From IMG/VR virus record IMGVR_UViG_3300009163_000011, positions 1 to 34,671 of that record: a stretch of 34,671 bases of DNA; one strand, written 5' to 3'. The notes beneath the pieces were generated by a model that worked only from the letters and a program-made list of their open reading frames with translations, was not told where the DNA came from and did no database searches. A program made the position numbers and the translations under genes. Shown here piece by piece: positions 11,926-20,430 of the stretch. Source of the DNA: a virus. The stretch's first letter is position 1. Each line of letters opens with the position of its first letter.

Positions 11926-12228
11926 ATGCTTGATCATCCAAGGGTTAGAAATAGCGATCCGATGACAAGCTGGGCCGCGGCTGGTTCTGCAAAGGACCTA
12001 GCCAAAGCCCATGCAGCCAAGATCGTGCAATGCCTTATAGAACACGGCAGCCTGGGAAAAGATGGTATTGCCCACCATACTGGCCTGGAGTCCATGCAAG
12101 TCGCCAGGCGGCTGCATGAGCTGGAAAGGGAAGGGGAAATCTGCTTGACGGGCAACGTGGTTAAGTCAAAATCTAACCGCCTAGAACGTGAATGGCAGAT
12201 CGCACCAATCCAAAGGAATTTAATATGA
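11926..12228 (+). CDS. Winged-helix DNA-binding protein, 100 aa
   Basis: Opens RNSDPMTSWAAAGSAKDLAK, an opening seen in phage MarR-like helix-turn-helix proteins. Then KIVQCLIEHGSLGKDGIAHH, TGLESMQVARRLHELEREGE and ICLTG give helix-helix-recognition helix-wing. It has a ribosome site TAGGAG 6 bases before the ATG. It could be a late-acting regulator or a recombination accessory; its binding sites are unknown. The stop overlaps the last rightward gene (ATGATG). Confidence 0.75.
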   Translation: MLDHPRVRNSDPMTSWAAAGSAKDLAKAHAAKIVQCLIEHGSLGKDGIAHHTGLESMQVARRLHELEREGEICLTGNVVKSKSNRLEREWQIAPIQRNLI

Positions 12229-12329
12229 TGGAAAGCATACTGACTATTATTGTGCTGCTAATGGTCGGCGCTTGTGCTGGAGTCGGCGTTTTAATCGCCG
12301 TACTCTGGTTTAGTATGGACAAGGATTAA
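12225..12329 (+). CDS. Small membrane peptide, 34 aa
   Basis: MMESILTIIVLLMVGACAGV, then GVLIAVLWFSMDKD: one transmembrane helix over residues 4-30, with acidic ends. The ATGATG overlap with the winged-helix gene supports translation. It is the last rightward gene, and its stop region overlaps the endolysin stop on the other strand by 4 bp. Small single-helix phage peptides often act as pinholins, antiholins or membrane-targeted inhibitors; none can be chosen here. Confidence 0.55.
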   Translation: MMESILTIIVLLMVGACAGVGVLIAVLWFSMDKD

Positions 12330-12784
12330 TGCTTTTCGTATTCTTCTTTTGACAGTAGGCCAATCTTATATTTGCCTTCTGGTTTGAAGATTGTCAGCTT
12401 TTGCCCGCGCATCTCAGGCGCAAAACTTAAATGCGTCCAGGCAGCGTATTCGTGTATGAGCTGGTCAAACTGGATGCCAGCTGCTTCGATGGCCTGGCAC
12501 ACCGCCAAAGGGTTGCCAAAGTCTTTACAAACAAAATCGACCGCCCACCCGTCCATGTGGCTGGAAATCTTGCTGCCACCGACCGCGACATTGACTTCTT
12601 GCAGCCGCAACCAGGAATTAACGTGGATGGACTTACCCAATAAGGCGCGGACCTTTTCCATGCCTTCTGCAGCCTTTATCATGTTTTCCAGCTGCTGATC
12701 GTTTGGCTGGTTATTGATCCCCAGGCGCGTAGCGGTTTCGGATGCCGTGGCTTCTTCCAGGGTAAAGTGTTCGGATAGGTTCAT
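12326..12784 (-). CDS. Endolysin, M15 peptidase (D-Ala-D-Ala type)
   Basis: At 152 residues this is a single-domain peptidase_M15_3. The metal site is SSHMDGWAVDF (H76, D83) with H118 in EYAAWTHLSF, and a nearby acid at E112 acts as general base. VNSWLRLQEVN (55-65) is the usual SxxR substrate segment. No signal peptide is present, so it needs the holin encoded just upstream (4-bp overlap) to reach the cell wall, where it should cleave peptide cross-links. It is the last gene of the long leftward unit. Confidence 0.92.
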   Translation of the reverse strand: MNLSEHFTLEEATASETATRLGINNQPNDQQLENMIKAAEGMEKVRALLGKSIHVNSWLRLQEVNVAVGGSKISSHMDGWAVDFVCKDFGNPLAVCQAIEAAGIQFDQLIHEYAAWTHLSFAPEMRGQKLTIFKPEGKYKIGLLSKEEYEKH

Positions 12785-13254
12785 TTCTTTTTCATCTCCG
12801 CTAGTTTTTCAACGGTACGTCCGCCAAAGTATGCGCCCATGATCAACATTCCCCATTGGCCTAGCAAAGTGACATAAGCTTCATTTGCGTTTAGTCCAAA
12901 GGCGCTCATCATGGCAAAAAGGAAATAGCCAATAAAGATCGCAACCAAGCTCATAGGGCGGATGTTTTTAGACAACCAGGAATCGCTGGACATATCAGCG
13001 TCCCAGCGCTTGGATACGTTGTTGTCTTCGTTGATCATCGCACCAGCTGCGACCTTTGCCATTTCCAGCTCTAGCTCTGCAATTTTTTGAGCTGCAGCTG
13101 GATCACCCGCAATAGCTTTTGCGACAGCATCCACGGAATCAGAAACGCCAAGCTTAGCAGCCAGGGCGGTAACAGCAGCACCACCCAAAGGGCCAGCCAC
13201 AGCAGTTGCCAACGTGGGTGCGATACCCTTGAGAATATTGAATAGTTCATTCAT
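12781..13254 (-). CDS. Holin, 3TM (GTA-type), 157 aa
   Basis: A hydrophobic glycine/alanine-rich N-terminus (LATAVAGPLGGAAVTALAAK) is followed by an amphipathic helical region and the signature DSWLSKNIRPM (91-101). Transmembrane segments lie at 101-120 and 127-145, and a lysine-rich tail follows. This is the 'holin of 3TMs' type described for gene-transfer agents and many proteobacterial phages. It permeabilises the inner membrane and releases the endolysin. The start overlaps the preceding gene by 8 bp (ATGAATGA). Confidence 0.88.
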   Translation of the reverse strand: MNELFNILKGIAPTLATAVAGPLGGAAVTALAAKLGVSDSVDAVAKAIAGDPAAAQKIAELELEMAKVAAGAMINEDNNVSKRWDADMSSDSWLSKNIRPMSLVAIFIGYFLFAMMSAFGLNANEAYVTLLGQWGMLIMGAYFGGRTVEKLAEMKKK

Positions 13255-13432
13255 TACGTTGCCTTTCGAGTAATAATAATTGTCGGTTTATCTGCTTTTC
13301 TTTTTTCTCAATCCTAATTTCCGCCTTCTGTATCTTGATCCACATCATTATCAACACGGGCGAAATGATTAGCACAATGGTTAGCATGATGCAAACCAGG
13401 ATTAGAACCCCTCTGTAAATGAATTTATCCAT
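13247..13432 (-). CDS. Small membrane protein with coiled coil, 61 aa
   Basis: From the ATG at 13432: MDKFIYRGVLILVCIMLTIV, then LIISPVLIMMWIKIQ, one long hydrophobic segment, followed by a charged coiled coil (EIRIEKKEKQINRQLLLLER). The shape resembles a short inner-membrane spanin, but no outer-membrane partner is encoded beside it and it is short for one. A TTG five codons upstream is a less likely start. It overlaps the end of the 235-aa gene by 31 bp. Part of the lysis cassette by position. Confidence 0.68.
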   Translation of the reverse strand: MDKFIYRGVLILVCIMLTIVLIISPVLIMMWIKIQKAEIRIEKKEKQINRQLLLLERQRNE

Positions 13433-14109
13433 AGGGCATAAAGCCAAGAAACAATGATTAGCACCACGGACACGCCAATAACTAATTCCACTTTTTCTTG
13501 CCTAAACCTTTCGCGTTGATAAGCTTCTTTTTGCCTTCGGATTCTAATTTGTTCCTTACGTTTCTGCTGCTCCGCCTGGACCTTGGAATAGATGTTGTTA
13601 TAGTTTTCCCAAAGTGGTCCTAGCTGGTACGGCACACTAGCCCCGCGCATCATGCCTGACAGTCTGACATAAGCCTGGTCCAGCTCGTTTTTATATACGC
13701 TTAGCTCCAATATGTCTTCTGGATCGGGATCAGCGCTGCGGAAAACCTGTTCGTATTTGATTTCCACATATTCGGTCAATTCCTTATGATGCCGAAAGAA
13801 TGCCCCTAAGTGTCCAATAAACTGCTGAACAATTTCGGTTTCGTTGGGGATGTGGGTTTTGTAGGTTTCCTTTTTTGCCACAAGCTTGGTTTCAGCGGCG
13901 GGTGTGGCGGCTTTAGTCCCAAATAGTCCGACAAAGAAACCCCAGATTCCTCTGGCTTCGTTGGTAATTGTTTTAATGTCATCGGTTGCCTGTTTTACCT
14001 TTTTTACCGCTACCTTACCCTGGTTCAACGCATCGCAACAATACATGATCCCGTCATAGGCCAGCTGCATGGCCTTAAACGCCGCCCCAATGGTTAGCGG
14101 ATCGAACAC
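13402..14109 (-). CDS. Phage protein with C-terminal membrane anchor, 235 aa, GTG start
   Basis: The GTG at 14109 gives (V/M)FDPLTIGAAFKAMQLAYDG, then YCCDALNQGKVAVKKVKQ and a hydrophobic ARGIWGFFVGLFG. A long helical middle (QQFIGHLGAFFRHHKELTEY) and a strongly basic coiled coil (QKRKEQIRIRRQKEAYQRER) lead to one transmembrane helix (VIGVSVVLIIVSWLYALWI, about 209-228). I know similar proteins from aquatic podoviruses but no function. The lysis-cassette position suggests a membrane role. No good Shine-Dalgarno precedes the GTG. Confidence 0.68.
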   Translation of the reverse strand: MFDPLTIGAAFKAMQLAYDGIMYCCDALNQGKVAVKKVKQATDDIKTITNEARGIWGFFVGLFGTKAATPAAETKLVAKKETYKTHIPNETEIVQQFIGHLGAFFRHHKELTEYVEIKYEQVFRSADPDPEDILELSVYKNELDQAYVRLSGMMRGASVPYQLGPLWENYNNIYSKVQAEQQKRKEQIRIRRQKEAYQRERFRQEKVELVIGVSVVLIIVSWLYALWINSFTEGF

Positions 14110-14112
14110 ATC

Positions 14113-14307
14113 CTATAGGCCAAAAAACTTCTGGATAAACGTGGCAGCCACGCCTGGGCCTAGTAAAACGCAAACCATTACCCCATAAAGAAGATATTCA
14201 ATTTTTGTCATGCGCTTTTCGCCTGTAGACAAAGATTCTTCTATGTTCTTATACCGTTCGGCGCAAATGGCTTCATGCACCGCAATGCGTGTTGCTATGT
14301 CATCCAT
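14113..14307 (-). CDS. Small membrane protein, 64 aa (XhlA-like layout)
   Basis: A polar, helical N-terminus (ATRIAVHEAICAERYKNIEE), then KRMTKIEYLLYGVMVCVLLG and PGVAATFIQKFFGL, with one transmembrane helix at about 38-58. An N-terminal helix followed by one C-terminal membrane segment is also the layout of XhlA/holin-accessory proteins, but the similarity is of shape only. It starts 1 bp after the fibre gene stop and opens the lysis cassette. Confidence 0.65.
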   Translation of the reverse strand: MDDIATRIAVHEAICAERYKNIEESLSTGEKRMTKIEYLLYGVMVCVLLGPGVAATFIQKFFGL

Positions 14308-14308
14308 G

Positions 14309-15058
14309 TTAGGACTTCATTATGTAAGCCAGGGCATAGTAAGGCGGCAAGTTAGCGTTTGTGCCGCTTGTACCAGCATTTGCGTTTGTGGTTGCGGTTG
14401 CCACGGTGATACCAGTTGTTGCGGTTTGCGTTGTCACATTACTACTATTTGTAGAGAAATACTGACTTGCATTTCCTCCGCCGCTCAAAATTCCGTTTGT
14501 GCTTCCCCAATTATGCAAGTGACCAGGGTCTGTAACGGTAGAAGTTGAAGTTGCCGTGTGGGTGTGAGTTACCACAATTGCGTCAGCTGATCCGCCAGTT
14601 GCAGCCACCGAATAAGTCGATCCAGCGCCCACAACAAATCGATTACGCAAATCAGGCGTACCGTTTGAACCATCGCACAAATACCAGCCAGTTGGGACGC
14701 TGCCGATCGATCCATACCAAAGGGTAATTACGCCAGTTGGAATAGTAGTGCCAACCGCGGTTTGTACGCCAACAATGCCGTAAATGTTGTCGTATGTTCC
14801 CAGGGTTACAGCTGCAGCAGTCTTTAAAACAAACTTGTAAAAGTAACCATAGGTCAACCAAACTTCATTGTCTAGGCGACCGCTAGAGTTCAGAACAATA
14901 GGGTTAGCGTTGGCAGTTGTGGCATTAATGTCGGTGTAAGTCGCCAAAGGGGTGCTTGATCCAGCCTGGTAGGTATACAACAAACCGCCACTTAGTGGAA
15001 TGCCGTTGTTATCAAAGAATTGTTCGCTATTGCCGATCGGCGAAAGATTGACTGCCAT
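14309..15058 (-). CDS. Tail fibre with collar domain, 249 aa
   Basis: The N-terminal segment NLSPIGNSEQFFDNNGIPLS, then GGLLYTYQAGSSTPLATYTD, is the 'virion-anchor' start seen in many podovirus fibres. Residues about 105-145 (GVITLWYGSIGSVPTGWYLC, DGSNGTPDLRNRFVVGAG) are a phage tail collar domain with its DLRNRF motif. A histidine-rich HTHTATSTSTVTDPGHLH follows, and the end LPPYYALAYIMKS is typical of such fibres. It is a receptor-binding or fibre-tip protein at the tail; the HxH pairs may hold metal ions along the trimer axis. Confidence 0.85.
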   Translation of the reverse strand: MAVNLSPIGNSEQFFDNNGIPLSGGLLYTYQAGSSTPLATYTDINATTANANPIVLNSSGRLDNEVWLTYGYFYKFVLKTAAAVTLGTYDNIYGIVGVQTAVGTTIPTGVITLWYGSIGSVPTGWYLCDGSNGTPDLRNRFVVGAGSTYSVAATGGSADAIVVTHTHTATSTSTVTDPGHLHNWGSTNGILSGGGNASQYFSTNSSNVTTQTATTGITVATATTNANAGTSGTNANLPPYYALAYIMKS

Positions 15059-15067
15059 GTTTAATCC

Positions 15068-17749
15068 TTATTTCTTGTTCAGCATATCGCTGGCTTTGTT
15101 TTGGCCTGTTTGTCTGCCAAGTTTAGCGGCTTCTTGCATTTCTTTTTCGGCTTTTGCTGCAGCTTTTTCTGCGGCTTTAACTTCTTGTTTAGCTTGTTGT
15201 TTTATCCCTAGCTCACGACCTAGAAAAGCGCCAGCTAACCCGCCTGGAGCTTCCCCGACAAATGTACCGATAGCGCCACCAGCTGTAGCACCAATTCCTG
15301 GCAGATTGCGTTCAATTATGTTAACTCTTCTGCCTTGTAATGCAGCGCCTTCATAACCGTGGATGCCAGGCATTAAGTGTCCAGCATAATTTAATGTGTG
15401 AAATTTTTGTATTTCATTAGGGGGAAATGTTTCCAGAATTTTTTGTCCTACAACGGAATTCATAACATTGTTTGCTGAATTCTGATTCCATTCGCCCATT
15501 TTTGATCCGCCAGCTTTTTGGACTTCGCGGGCCAACGCGCCATCAATTTCGGCAACCGCGGCCTTTGCTGATTGCATCAGCTCTGGCGGTATAGGCGGCA
15601 TTCCTTCTGGCGCGTTTCTAATTCTTCCATTTGCTAGCTCGTTCAACGTGTCCCGAATATGCCGCCATTGATCTTTGGGCATATTGTTTAGCTTGGATGG
15701 TATTTTTTCTAAGGCCGTAGCTGACGTAACCACACCATTTTTGTCAACTTCGCCAAAAACTTTGTCTATGCCCCTAGATTCAAATAATTCTTTTTCTAGC
15801 CTGTGAATTTTGTCGCCAAGTTTGTAAAGGGATGGATCGGCGACTGCGGCAATATCCTTGTCAATGGCTGCATTTATTTTTCTAATTGTGTTGGCTTTTT
15901 CTGGAGTCCATGCGGCGTTGTTGCTTTTTCTTACCGCGTCAAGTGCAGCCACCGAACCAGCTGGCGCTATTTTTCCATCGGGCAATTCGTATCCTATAGT
16001 TTTTGCCAGTTCAATTTCTTTTTTTGCACCATTTAAAAAATTAAGTGTGCCTTCTTTTTCAGCAGTTGCTAGCTGCTGTGGATTGTTAAAAAACGAATCT
16101 GAATTTGTAGTTTTAATTTGGTTGTTGCCAACACGTTGAAAAGCAGAATCGTAAATTTGTTTTTTGGAATCTTTAAAATAACCCATTAAACTTGATGGGG
16201 CTGCGCCTTCTGGCGATACGCCGTGTATTACGTCATTAATACTTTGTCCACGTTGTTCGTCATTAATTAGGCTACGGGACGCGCCAGTAGCATTTACTCG
16301 CTCTTCGGCATATCTTGACAACGCTGTTTGCTCATTGGCAATTTGTTGTTTAAACAATTGGCCTTCTGGTGTGTCTAATTTTGCTTTTGTGTATTCGTTT
16401 CGCAATAGGTTTTCGTTGCCAGTAACAACGCCTGGTCGAACACCACCGCCAGGCATGATTTCTTGGGCTATTTGCGAACGAACCATTTGCTCGTTCATTG
16501 GCACATCGGTTGGGGTTTTGGAAAGCTTAACCTGGGGGAATTGACCGCGGACGGTTTCTTCGCCTGTGATCTTTCCAAAGTACGGATTGTTTTGTGCTGC
16601 AGCCGCGCCCACGCTGCCCGCTGGGGCTTTGCCTTGTGCAGCTTCAAACTGAGCTTGCATTTGTTCTTTTGTCAGCTGCCCAGGTTTAACGATTTCCAAT
16701 TCCGCAGCAGCTTCGCCTATTTTTTTTCCAAGCGGTGAAGCTTTAGCTATTTGTCCAGCTTCTTTTAATCCCTGGGGAATGGCTGCAGAACCAATTACCA
16801 CCATGTTTCTAATGTCTTGGGGCGGTATGCCTGTTTTTTCAGATATTTGTTCTGGAGTCATTCCCAGGACGTTAAACATTTTGTTGACTTGCTGGGCAAT
16901 AGGTTCGGTTATGCCACCCAATGGTTTTTGGTAGGCTTCGCTGCCCGTGATACCCATCGCTTTGCCCAAAGGCTTATCAATAGAAGCGGCTGCAGCTTGT
17001 CCTATTGCTTCCGCTTCTTGCGGTGTTTTATATGGTCTAACCCCAGCTTGCACAAACGCGCCGTAAGCTGCGGGAACTATGCCGCCGTAAGCTGTATCGA
17101 TAGCCCCAGCAACACGCTCACCCAGGTTTCTTTTTACGTCTTGATACCTGTTAAATGTTTGGGATGCTATGTTGGCAATTCTGGATGGCGGAGCTTGACC
17201 AGGAACTGCTGGCGCTGCAGCTGGCGCTGCTACTGTTTGACCTGGTTGGGCTGGGGGCTTGGCTGGCGGTTGGGCTGGTGCAGCCACGGGTGCTTTGCCT
17301 GAGAAATAGTTTTCCAGCGGATCGCTGGATACTGGCTGCGCGGCTAATTGCGTTGTTTGAGTTGCAGCTGGTTGGGCCGCTCCTTGTTTTACCTTACCAA
17401 CGTATTCAGCTGGGTTTTTGGTTATAAACCCGCCATATTGCGCTAGGGCCTTGTCTACATCTCCGCCATTACGATCGACCAATTGGCCCAGGTAAGTACG
17501 CGCCGCTTCCCTGGCTTGCTTTTCATTAAATGGGTTAAATTCAATGCCTTGTTTGTGCAACATTTGCACGGTTTCTGGCATGAATTGGTAAGCGCCCATT
17601 GCTTTAGATTGTTTGTTTAAAGCATACGGGTCTTTATCGCTTTCAACTTTTCTCAAGCTATCCAGCAATTGATCTGTGACAACGGACCGACCAGGTGTGG
17701 ACGGAGCAGCTGTTTTGCCGCCGCCTAGATATTGTTCTAAAACATCCAT
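15068..17749 (-). CDS. Ejection protein with N-terminal lytic transglycosylase (gp16 position), 893 aa
   Basis: Residues 25-115 form an SLT domain: LLDSLRKVESDKDPYALN (catalytic Glu36), KAMGAYQFMPETVQ (50-63) and DVDKALAQYGGF. A P/A/Q-rich linker (about 120-190) leads to a long, mostly helical body ending in a lysine/alanine-rich tail (KAAEKAAAKAEKEMQEAAKL). This is the architecture of internal virion proteins that open peptidoglycan and form the channel for DNA entry. It is third of three ejection genes, in the place of P22 gene 16 (609 aa) but longer. Start at 17749 shares one base with the previous stop (TAATG). Confidence 0.85.
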   Translation of the reverse strand: MDVLEQYLGGGKTAAPSTPGRSVVTDQLLDSLRKVESDKDPYALNKQSKAMGAYQFMPETVQMLHKQGIEFNPFNEKQAREAARTYLGQLVDRNGGDVDKALAQYGGFITKNPAEYVGKVKQGAAQPAATQTTQLAAQPVSSDPLENYFSGKAPVAAPAQPPAKPPAQPGQTVAAPAAAPAVPGQAPPSRIANIASQTFNRYQDVKRNLGERVAGAIDTAYGGIVPAAYGAFVQAGVRPYKTPQEAEAIGQAAAASIDKPLGKAMGITGSEAYQKPLGGITEPIAQQVNKMFNVLGMTPEQISEKTGIPPQDIRNMVVIGSAAIPQGLKEAGQIAKASPLGKKIGEAAAELEIVKPGQLTKEQMQAQFEAAQGKAPAGSVGAAAAQNNPYFGKITGEETVRGQFPQVKLSKTPTDVPMNEQMVRSQIAQEIMPGGGVRPGVVTGNENLLRNEYTKAKLDTPEGQLFKQQIANEQTALSRYAEERVNATGASRSLINDEQRGQSINDVIHGVSPEGAAPSSLMGYFKDSKKQIYDSAFQRVGNNQIKTTNSDSFFNNPQQLATAEKEGTLNFLNGAKKEIELAKTIGYELPDGKIAPAGSVAALDAVRKSNNAAWTPEKANTIRKINAAIDKDIAAVADPSLYKLGDKIHRLEKELFESRGIDKVFGEVDKNGVVTSATALEKIPSKLNNMPKDQWRHIRDTLNELANGRIRNAPEGMPPIPPELMQSAKAAVAEIDGALAREVQKAGGSKMGEWNQNSANNVMNSVVGQKILETFPPNEIQKFHTLNYAGHLMPGIHGYEGAALQGRRVNIIERNLPGIGATAGGAIGTFVGEAPGGLAGAFLGRELGIKQQAKQEVKAAEKAAAKAEKEMQEAAKLGRQTGQNKASDMLNKK

Positions 17750-19227
17750 TATTGCGTCCCTGTTTCAGATAGTCTTTTAAGATTTCTATACTTCTTTAAA
17801 AATTCATCATGTTTGGCTTTTGACGGAAACAATTTGTCCAACTCTGTTTTTAATTGCGCTGGGTCGGTTATGTCTCTAGTTAAATTCATTGCTTCGAAAA
17901 TTTTGCTTTCAGCGTTGGCATTCCAGGCTTGTTGATAGGCCTTCATGTTGTTGTCGCCAAACCGTTGTTTGAACTGCTGTGCGCCTTGGGCTTGCATATC
18001 AAGATTTGTTATGTCTGATTGCGCTCTGCGGGCAATTTTGATCAATACATCTGGCGGTACGGTTATATCTCCGCTGGCGACTTTTGTTAAATCTATGCCA
18101 GCAACCGTGCCCCCGCCCTGGCCCATAGCTTGCAAATTGGAAAGCTGCATTTGGGCCAAATCTTTAGCCAATTGTTTATATTGATCGCTGGCAATAGCTG
18201 TTTTAATTTTTCTTTCAATATCACCACGAAATCCGCCCTCTGGAAAATATAACTCGTTGTATATTTTTTGAGCTTGTCCGATTGTTTCTTCCACATTTCT
18301 GCGGTTGGTAGATAACGCTGTTTGACGATTAACTAAACTATCGCGGTAAGCTGCGCCAGATTCGGCATCTTTGTTTTCAAGTGGTTCTGGAATAAAAGGT
18401 TGTGCAGCAGAACGAACGGGATAAGGAATTCGCATTCCTGGTGCAATTTGACTTCCCGCGGTTGGCAGTTCTTTAGGACCGCCTTGCTGCAAACCGCCAG
18501 CTGTGCCGACTTCTGCGGTTGGCTGTTTAGCTCCAACGCTAGGCGTTGTGATAACGGTTCTTCCGTCTTGCGTAGTGATGGTTGGTCCAAATGTTGTCTG
18601 CTGCTGCGCTGGGGTTAGCAATGTTTGTGCGCCACGAATAGCCATACCTGGTAGGTCTGGCCCTGATTTCATTTCGGTTTGCCAAATGGTTTTATAGGAA
18701 TCCAGCAACCTAGCAAAATCAGGATTGTCTGGATTTTCCTTCTTCATTAGCTCCATTTCGTTTAAATAGGGTTCTACCTTATCTACACCCAGGCGACCAA
18801 GAATAGAAAATCTTTGGGCGATCATGGCCCGCTGGTCTTGCGTTAGGTTTTGTTTTGCGCCAATAGCTTCGGTTTGAGCTTTGCCCAAAGTTGTATATTT
18901 AGAAACGTATTCCGACCCCGTGTAAGGCGCTATAGTTGGAACAACCTTATTAATTTTGTCAATGTCAATTCTTCCGTTAGTTTGGAAGTTATCAGGGTTA
19001 GCAAAAAATTCTTGCAGATTTCTACGTTCTCTATCAGCTTGTTGTTGTTGGCCTAATTCAATTCCACCCTTGGCTACTATTTGCTGCTGCTGCTGAACCG
19101 CCAAAGGGTTCATTTGTTGTGATTGTTGGTAAGCTTGCCCAGCGCGGGCGGTGTTTATCATGTCTCCAATAGACATAGTTTGCGGTCCTTCAACCGCTGG
19201 CATAGGGGTATATTGATATGTTGCCAT
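17749..19227 (-). CDS. Ejection protein (gp20 position), 492 aa
   Basis: Q-rich N-terminus (AYQQSQQMNPLAVQQQQQIV), then long helices (RRNLQEFFANPDNFQTNGRI, YKTIWQTEMKSGPDL), a Q/T/G-rich linker (about 205-270), and a helical C-terminus (FEAMNLTRDITDPAQLKTEL). There are no catalytic motifs. Its length (P22 gp20 is 471), Q-rich helical character and place between the gp7-like and gp16-like genes make it the second ejection protein. It is coupled to the next gene by TAATG and should be packaged in the head and delivered with the DNA. Confidence 0.75.
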   Translation of the reverse strand: MATYQYTPMPAVEGPQTMSIGDMINTARAGQAYQQSQQMNPLAVQQQQQIVAKGGIELGQQQQADRERRNLQEFFANPDNFQTNGRIDIDKINKVVPTIAPYTGSEYVSKYTTLGKAQTEAIGAKQNLTQDQRAMIAQRFSILGRLGVDKVEPYLNEMELMKKENPDNPDFARLLDSYKTIWQTEMKSGPDLPGMAIRGAQTLLTPAQQQTTFGPTITTQDGRTVITTPSVGAKQPTAEVGTAGGLQQGGPKELPTAGSQIAPGMRIPYPVRSAAQPFIPEPLENKDAESGAAYRDSLVNRQTALSTNRRNVEETIGQAQKIYNELYFPEGGFRGDIERKIKTAIASDQYKQLAKDLAQMQLSNLQAMGQGGGTVAGIDLTKVASGDITVPPDVLIKIARRAQSDITNLDMQAQGAQQFKQRFGDNNMKAYQQAWNANAESKIFEAMNLTRDITDPAQLKTELDKLFPSKAKHDEFLKKYRNLKRLSETGTQ

Positions 19228-19236
19228 GCCTAATCC

Positions 19237-19983
19237 TTAATTTGCATTAAATTTTAATGCTACTGGCGGACCATAATTTGCGCCAGATGTGTAATCAGTT
19301 GCCGCAGCTGGTGCGCCACCAGTTTGCCCTGGCTGCATATAGTATGGCATTGTGGCGTAATTAGCCATTCCTGTTAGCGTGTTGCCATAAGCTTTTGCTT
19401 GGCCTATTTGACCAGCGCCCTGGGCTTGTGATCCAGCAATAGCAGCTGAACCCATAGATTCGCCCGCGCTGGTTGCAGCGTTAGCCGTTGTGCCAGCAGC
19501 CCCTAAACCCATGTCGGCAATGCTTTTTAACCTATTAAAAATGTTTGTTTGCGTTGTCGCATTTCGACCAAAAGCATTAGCAAATTCTTGGGAAGCTTGA
19601 CCTTGGATGTAATCTTGAGTTCCTTGTAAAACATTGCCGCTTACCAGGCCACCAGAACGATTAGCCTGGTTTTCAAATGCTTTTTGGCCTTGCGCTAGGC
19701 GGAATTGATAACCTGGATCAATACCCTGGTTAAAGTCTTCTGCCGTATACGCCTTAGTCAGCTCTGGGGTTCTTGCCAAAAGGTCTTTTAATGTCGTTGT
19801 GCCAGCTTCACGGTACGGACGAAGGTTTTCGTTCGTAATGTCAAACATTTGCTTGTTAATGTCCGCAGCATATCTAGTCCCGCCCGCAACCGTGCTAGCT
19901 GCATCTTTAGCCGCTTGGCCTTGCATATATCCAGATGCCAGCGTAGCGCCGCCACCAACAACCGCAACAGTTACCCAAGTCAT
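19237..19983 (-). CDS. DNA ejection/transfer protein (gp7-like), 248 aa
   Basis: A glycine/alanine-rich N-terminus (TWVTVAVVGGGATLASGYMQ) can insert in membranes, as in P22 gp7. The central motif DPGYQFRLAQGQKAFENQAN and RSGGLVSGNVLQ, then QASQEFANAFGRNATTQTNI and FNRLKSIADMGLGAA, matches the 'DNA transfer protein p32' family of phages. A low-complexity A/G/S/Q tail follows. Its size is near that of gp7 (229 aa). It begins directly after the cupin-like gene. Confidence 0.82.
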   Translation of the reverse strand: MTWVTVAVVGGGATLASGYMQGQAAKDAASTVAGGTRYAADINKQMFDITNENLRPYREAGTTTLKDLLARTPELTKAYTAEDFNQGIDPGYQFRLAQGQKAFENQANRSGGLVSGNVLQGTQDYIQGQASQEFANAFGRNATTQTNIFNRLKSIADMGLGAAGTTANAATSAGESMGSAAIAGSQAQGAGQIGQAKAYGNTLTGMANYATMPYYMQPGQTGGAPAAATDYTSGANYGPPVALKFNAN

Positions 19984-20430
19984 TTATTTACCCTCCAAGG
20001 CTTTAACCTTGATGTTATTAGAAGAATCGTACAAAGCCAATTCATCTGGTTCTATTAATTCTTTTTCGATCTTGTCCAAATCCGTTTTGTTCGTCTTGTG
20101 TACCGTAATACCGATCGCATCCGTGACCGCCATAGTCACCCGTTTTGTTCCCGACTTGCTGCACAACACATCGCCAGCGTTCAAAGTGACCATGCCTTTT
20201 TCGGACCAGGCAATAATTTGTCCCTGGGCACACATGAAAAAGTGATCTTTTTTGTGGACCTTGCCAACAATGATTGTCCCAGCTTTTCTAAATACTTTCC
20301 GACAATACATCCCTTGCGAAAAGTAGTGTTCGGTTTGCAATTCCGCTTGTGGCATTTTAGCCATTTCATCTTGCAGCCGCAGAATTTCTTCGCGGGTTGG
20401 AACGTGTTTTGTCAGCAGTTCCAGGTTCAT
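19984..20430 (-). CDS. Cupin-like protein (gp14 position), 148 aa
   Basis: Residues 34-110 read as a small beta-barrel: HYFSQGMYCRKVFRKAGTII, VGKVHKKDHFFMCAQGQIIA and VTLNAGDVLCSKSGTKRVTM, with the cupin-style 'G-x-x-H-K ... G ... L-x-x-G-D' pattern; one H-x-x-x-D is left of the usual metal site. Such proteins lie among podovirus tail genes. P22 gp14, which is needed for head-tail morphogenesis and is 149 aa, has the same place in the order; homology to it is not shown. Start overlaps the 76-aa gene by 4 bp. Confidence 0.7.
   Translation of the reverse strand: MNLELLTKHVPTREEILRLQDEMAKMPQAELQTEHYFSQGMYCRKVFRKAGTIIVGKVHKKDHFFMCAQGQIIAWSEKGMVTLNAGDVLCSKSGTKRVTMAVTDAIGITVHKTNKTDLDKIEKELIEPDELALYDSSNNIKVKALEGK

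Noticed and set aside
11435-11941. A 168-codon open frame on the minus strand
   Set aside because: It lies antisense to YqaJ and the 88-aa gene, both of which have clear protein signatures or coupling; its Phe-rich product is typical of a shadow frame.
16817-17302. A 161-codon Cys/Trp-rich open frame on the plus strand
   Set aside because: Antisense to the ejection protein with the SLT domain; Cys/Trp/Leu-rich translation is a by-product of Ala/Pro/Gln codons on the other strand.
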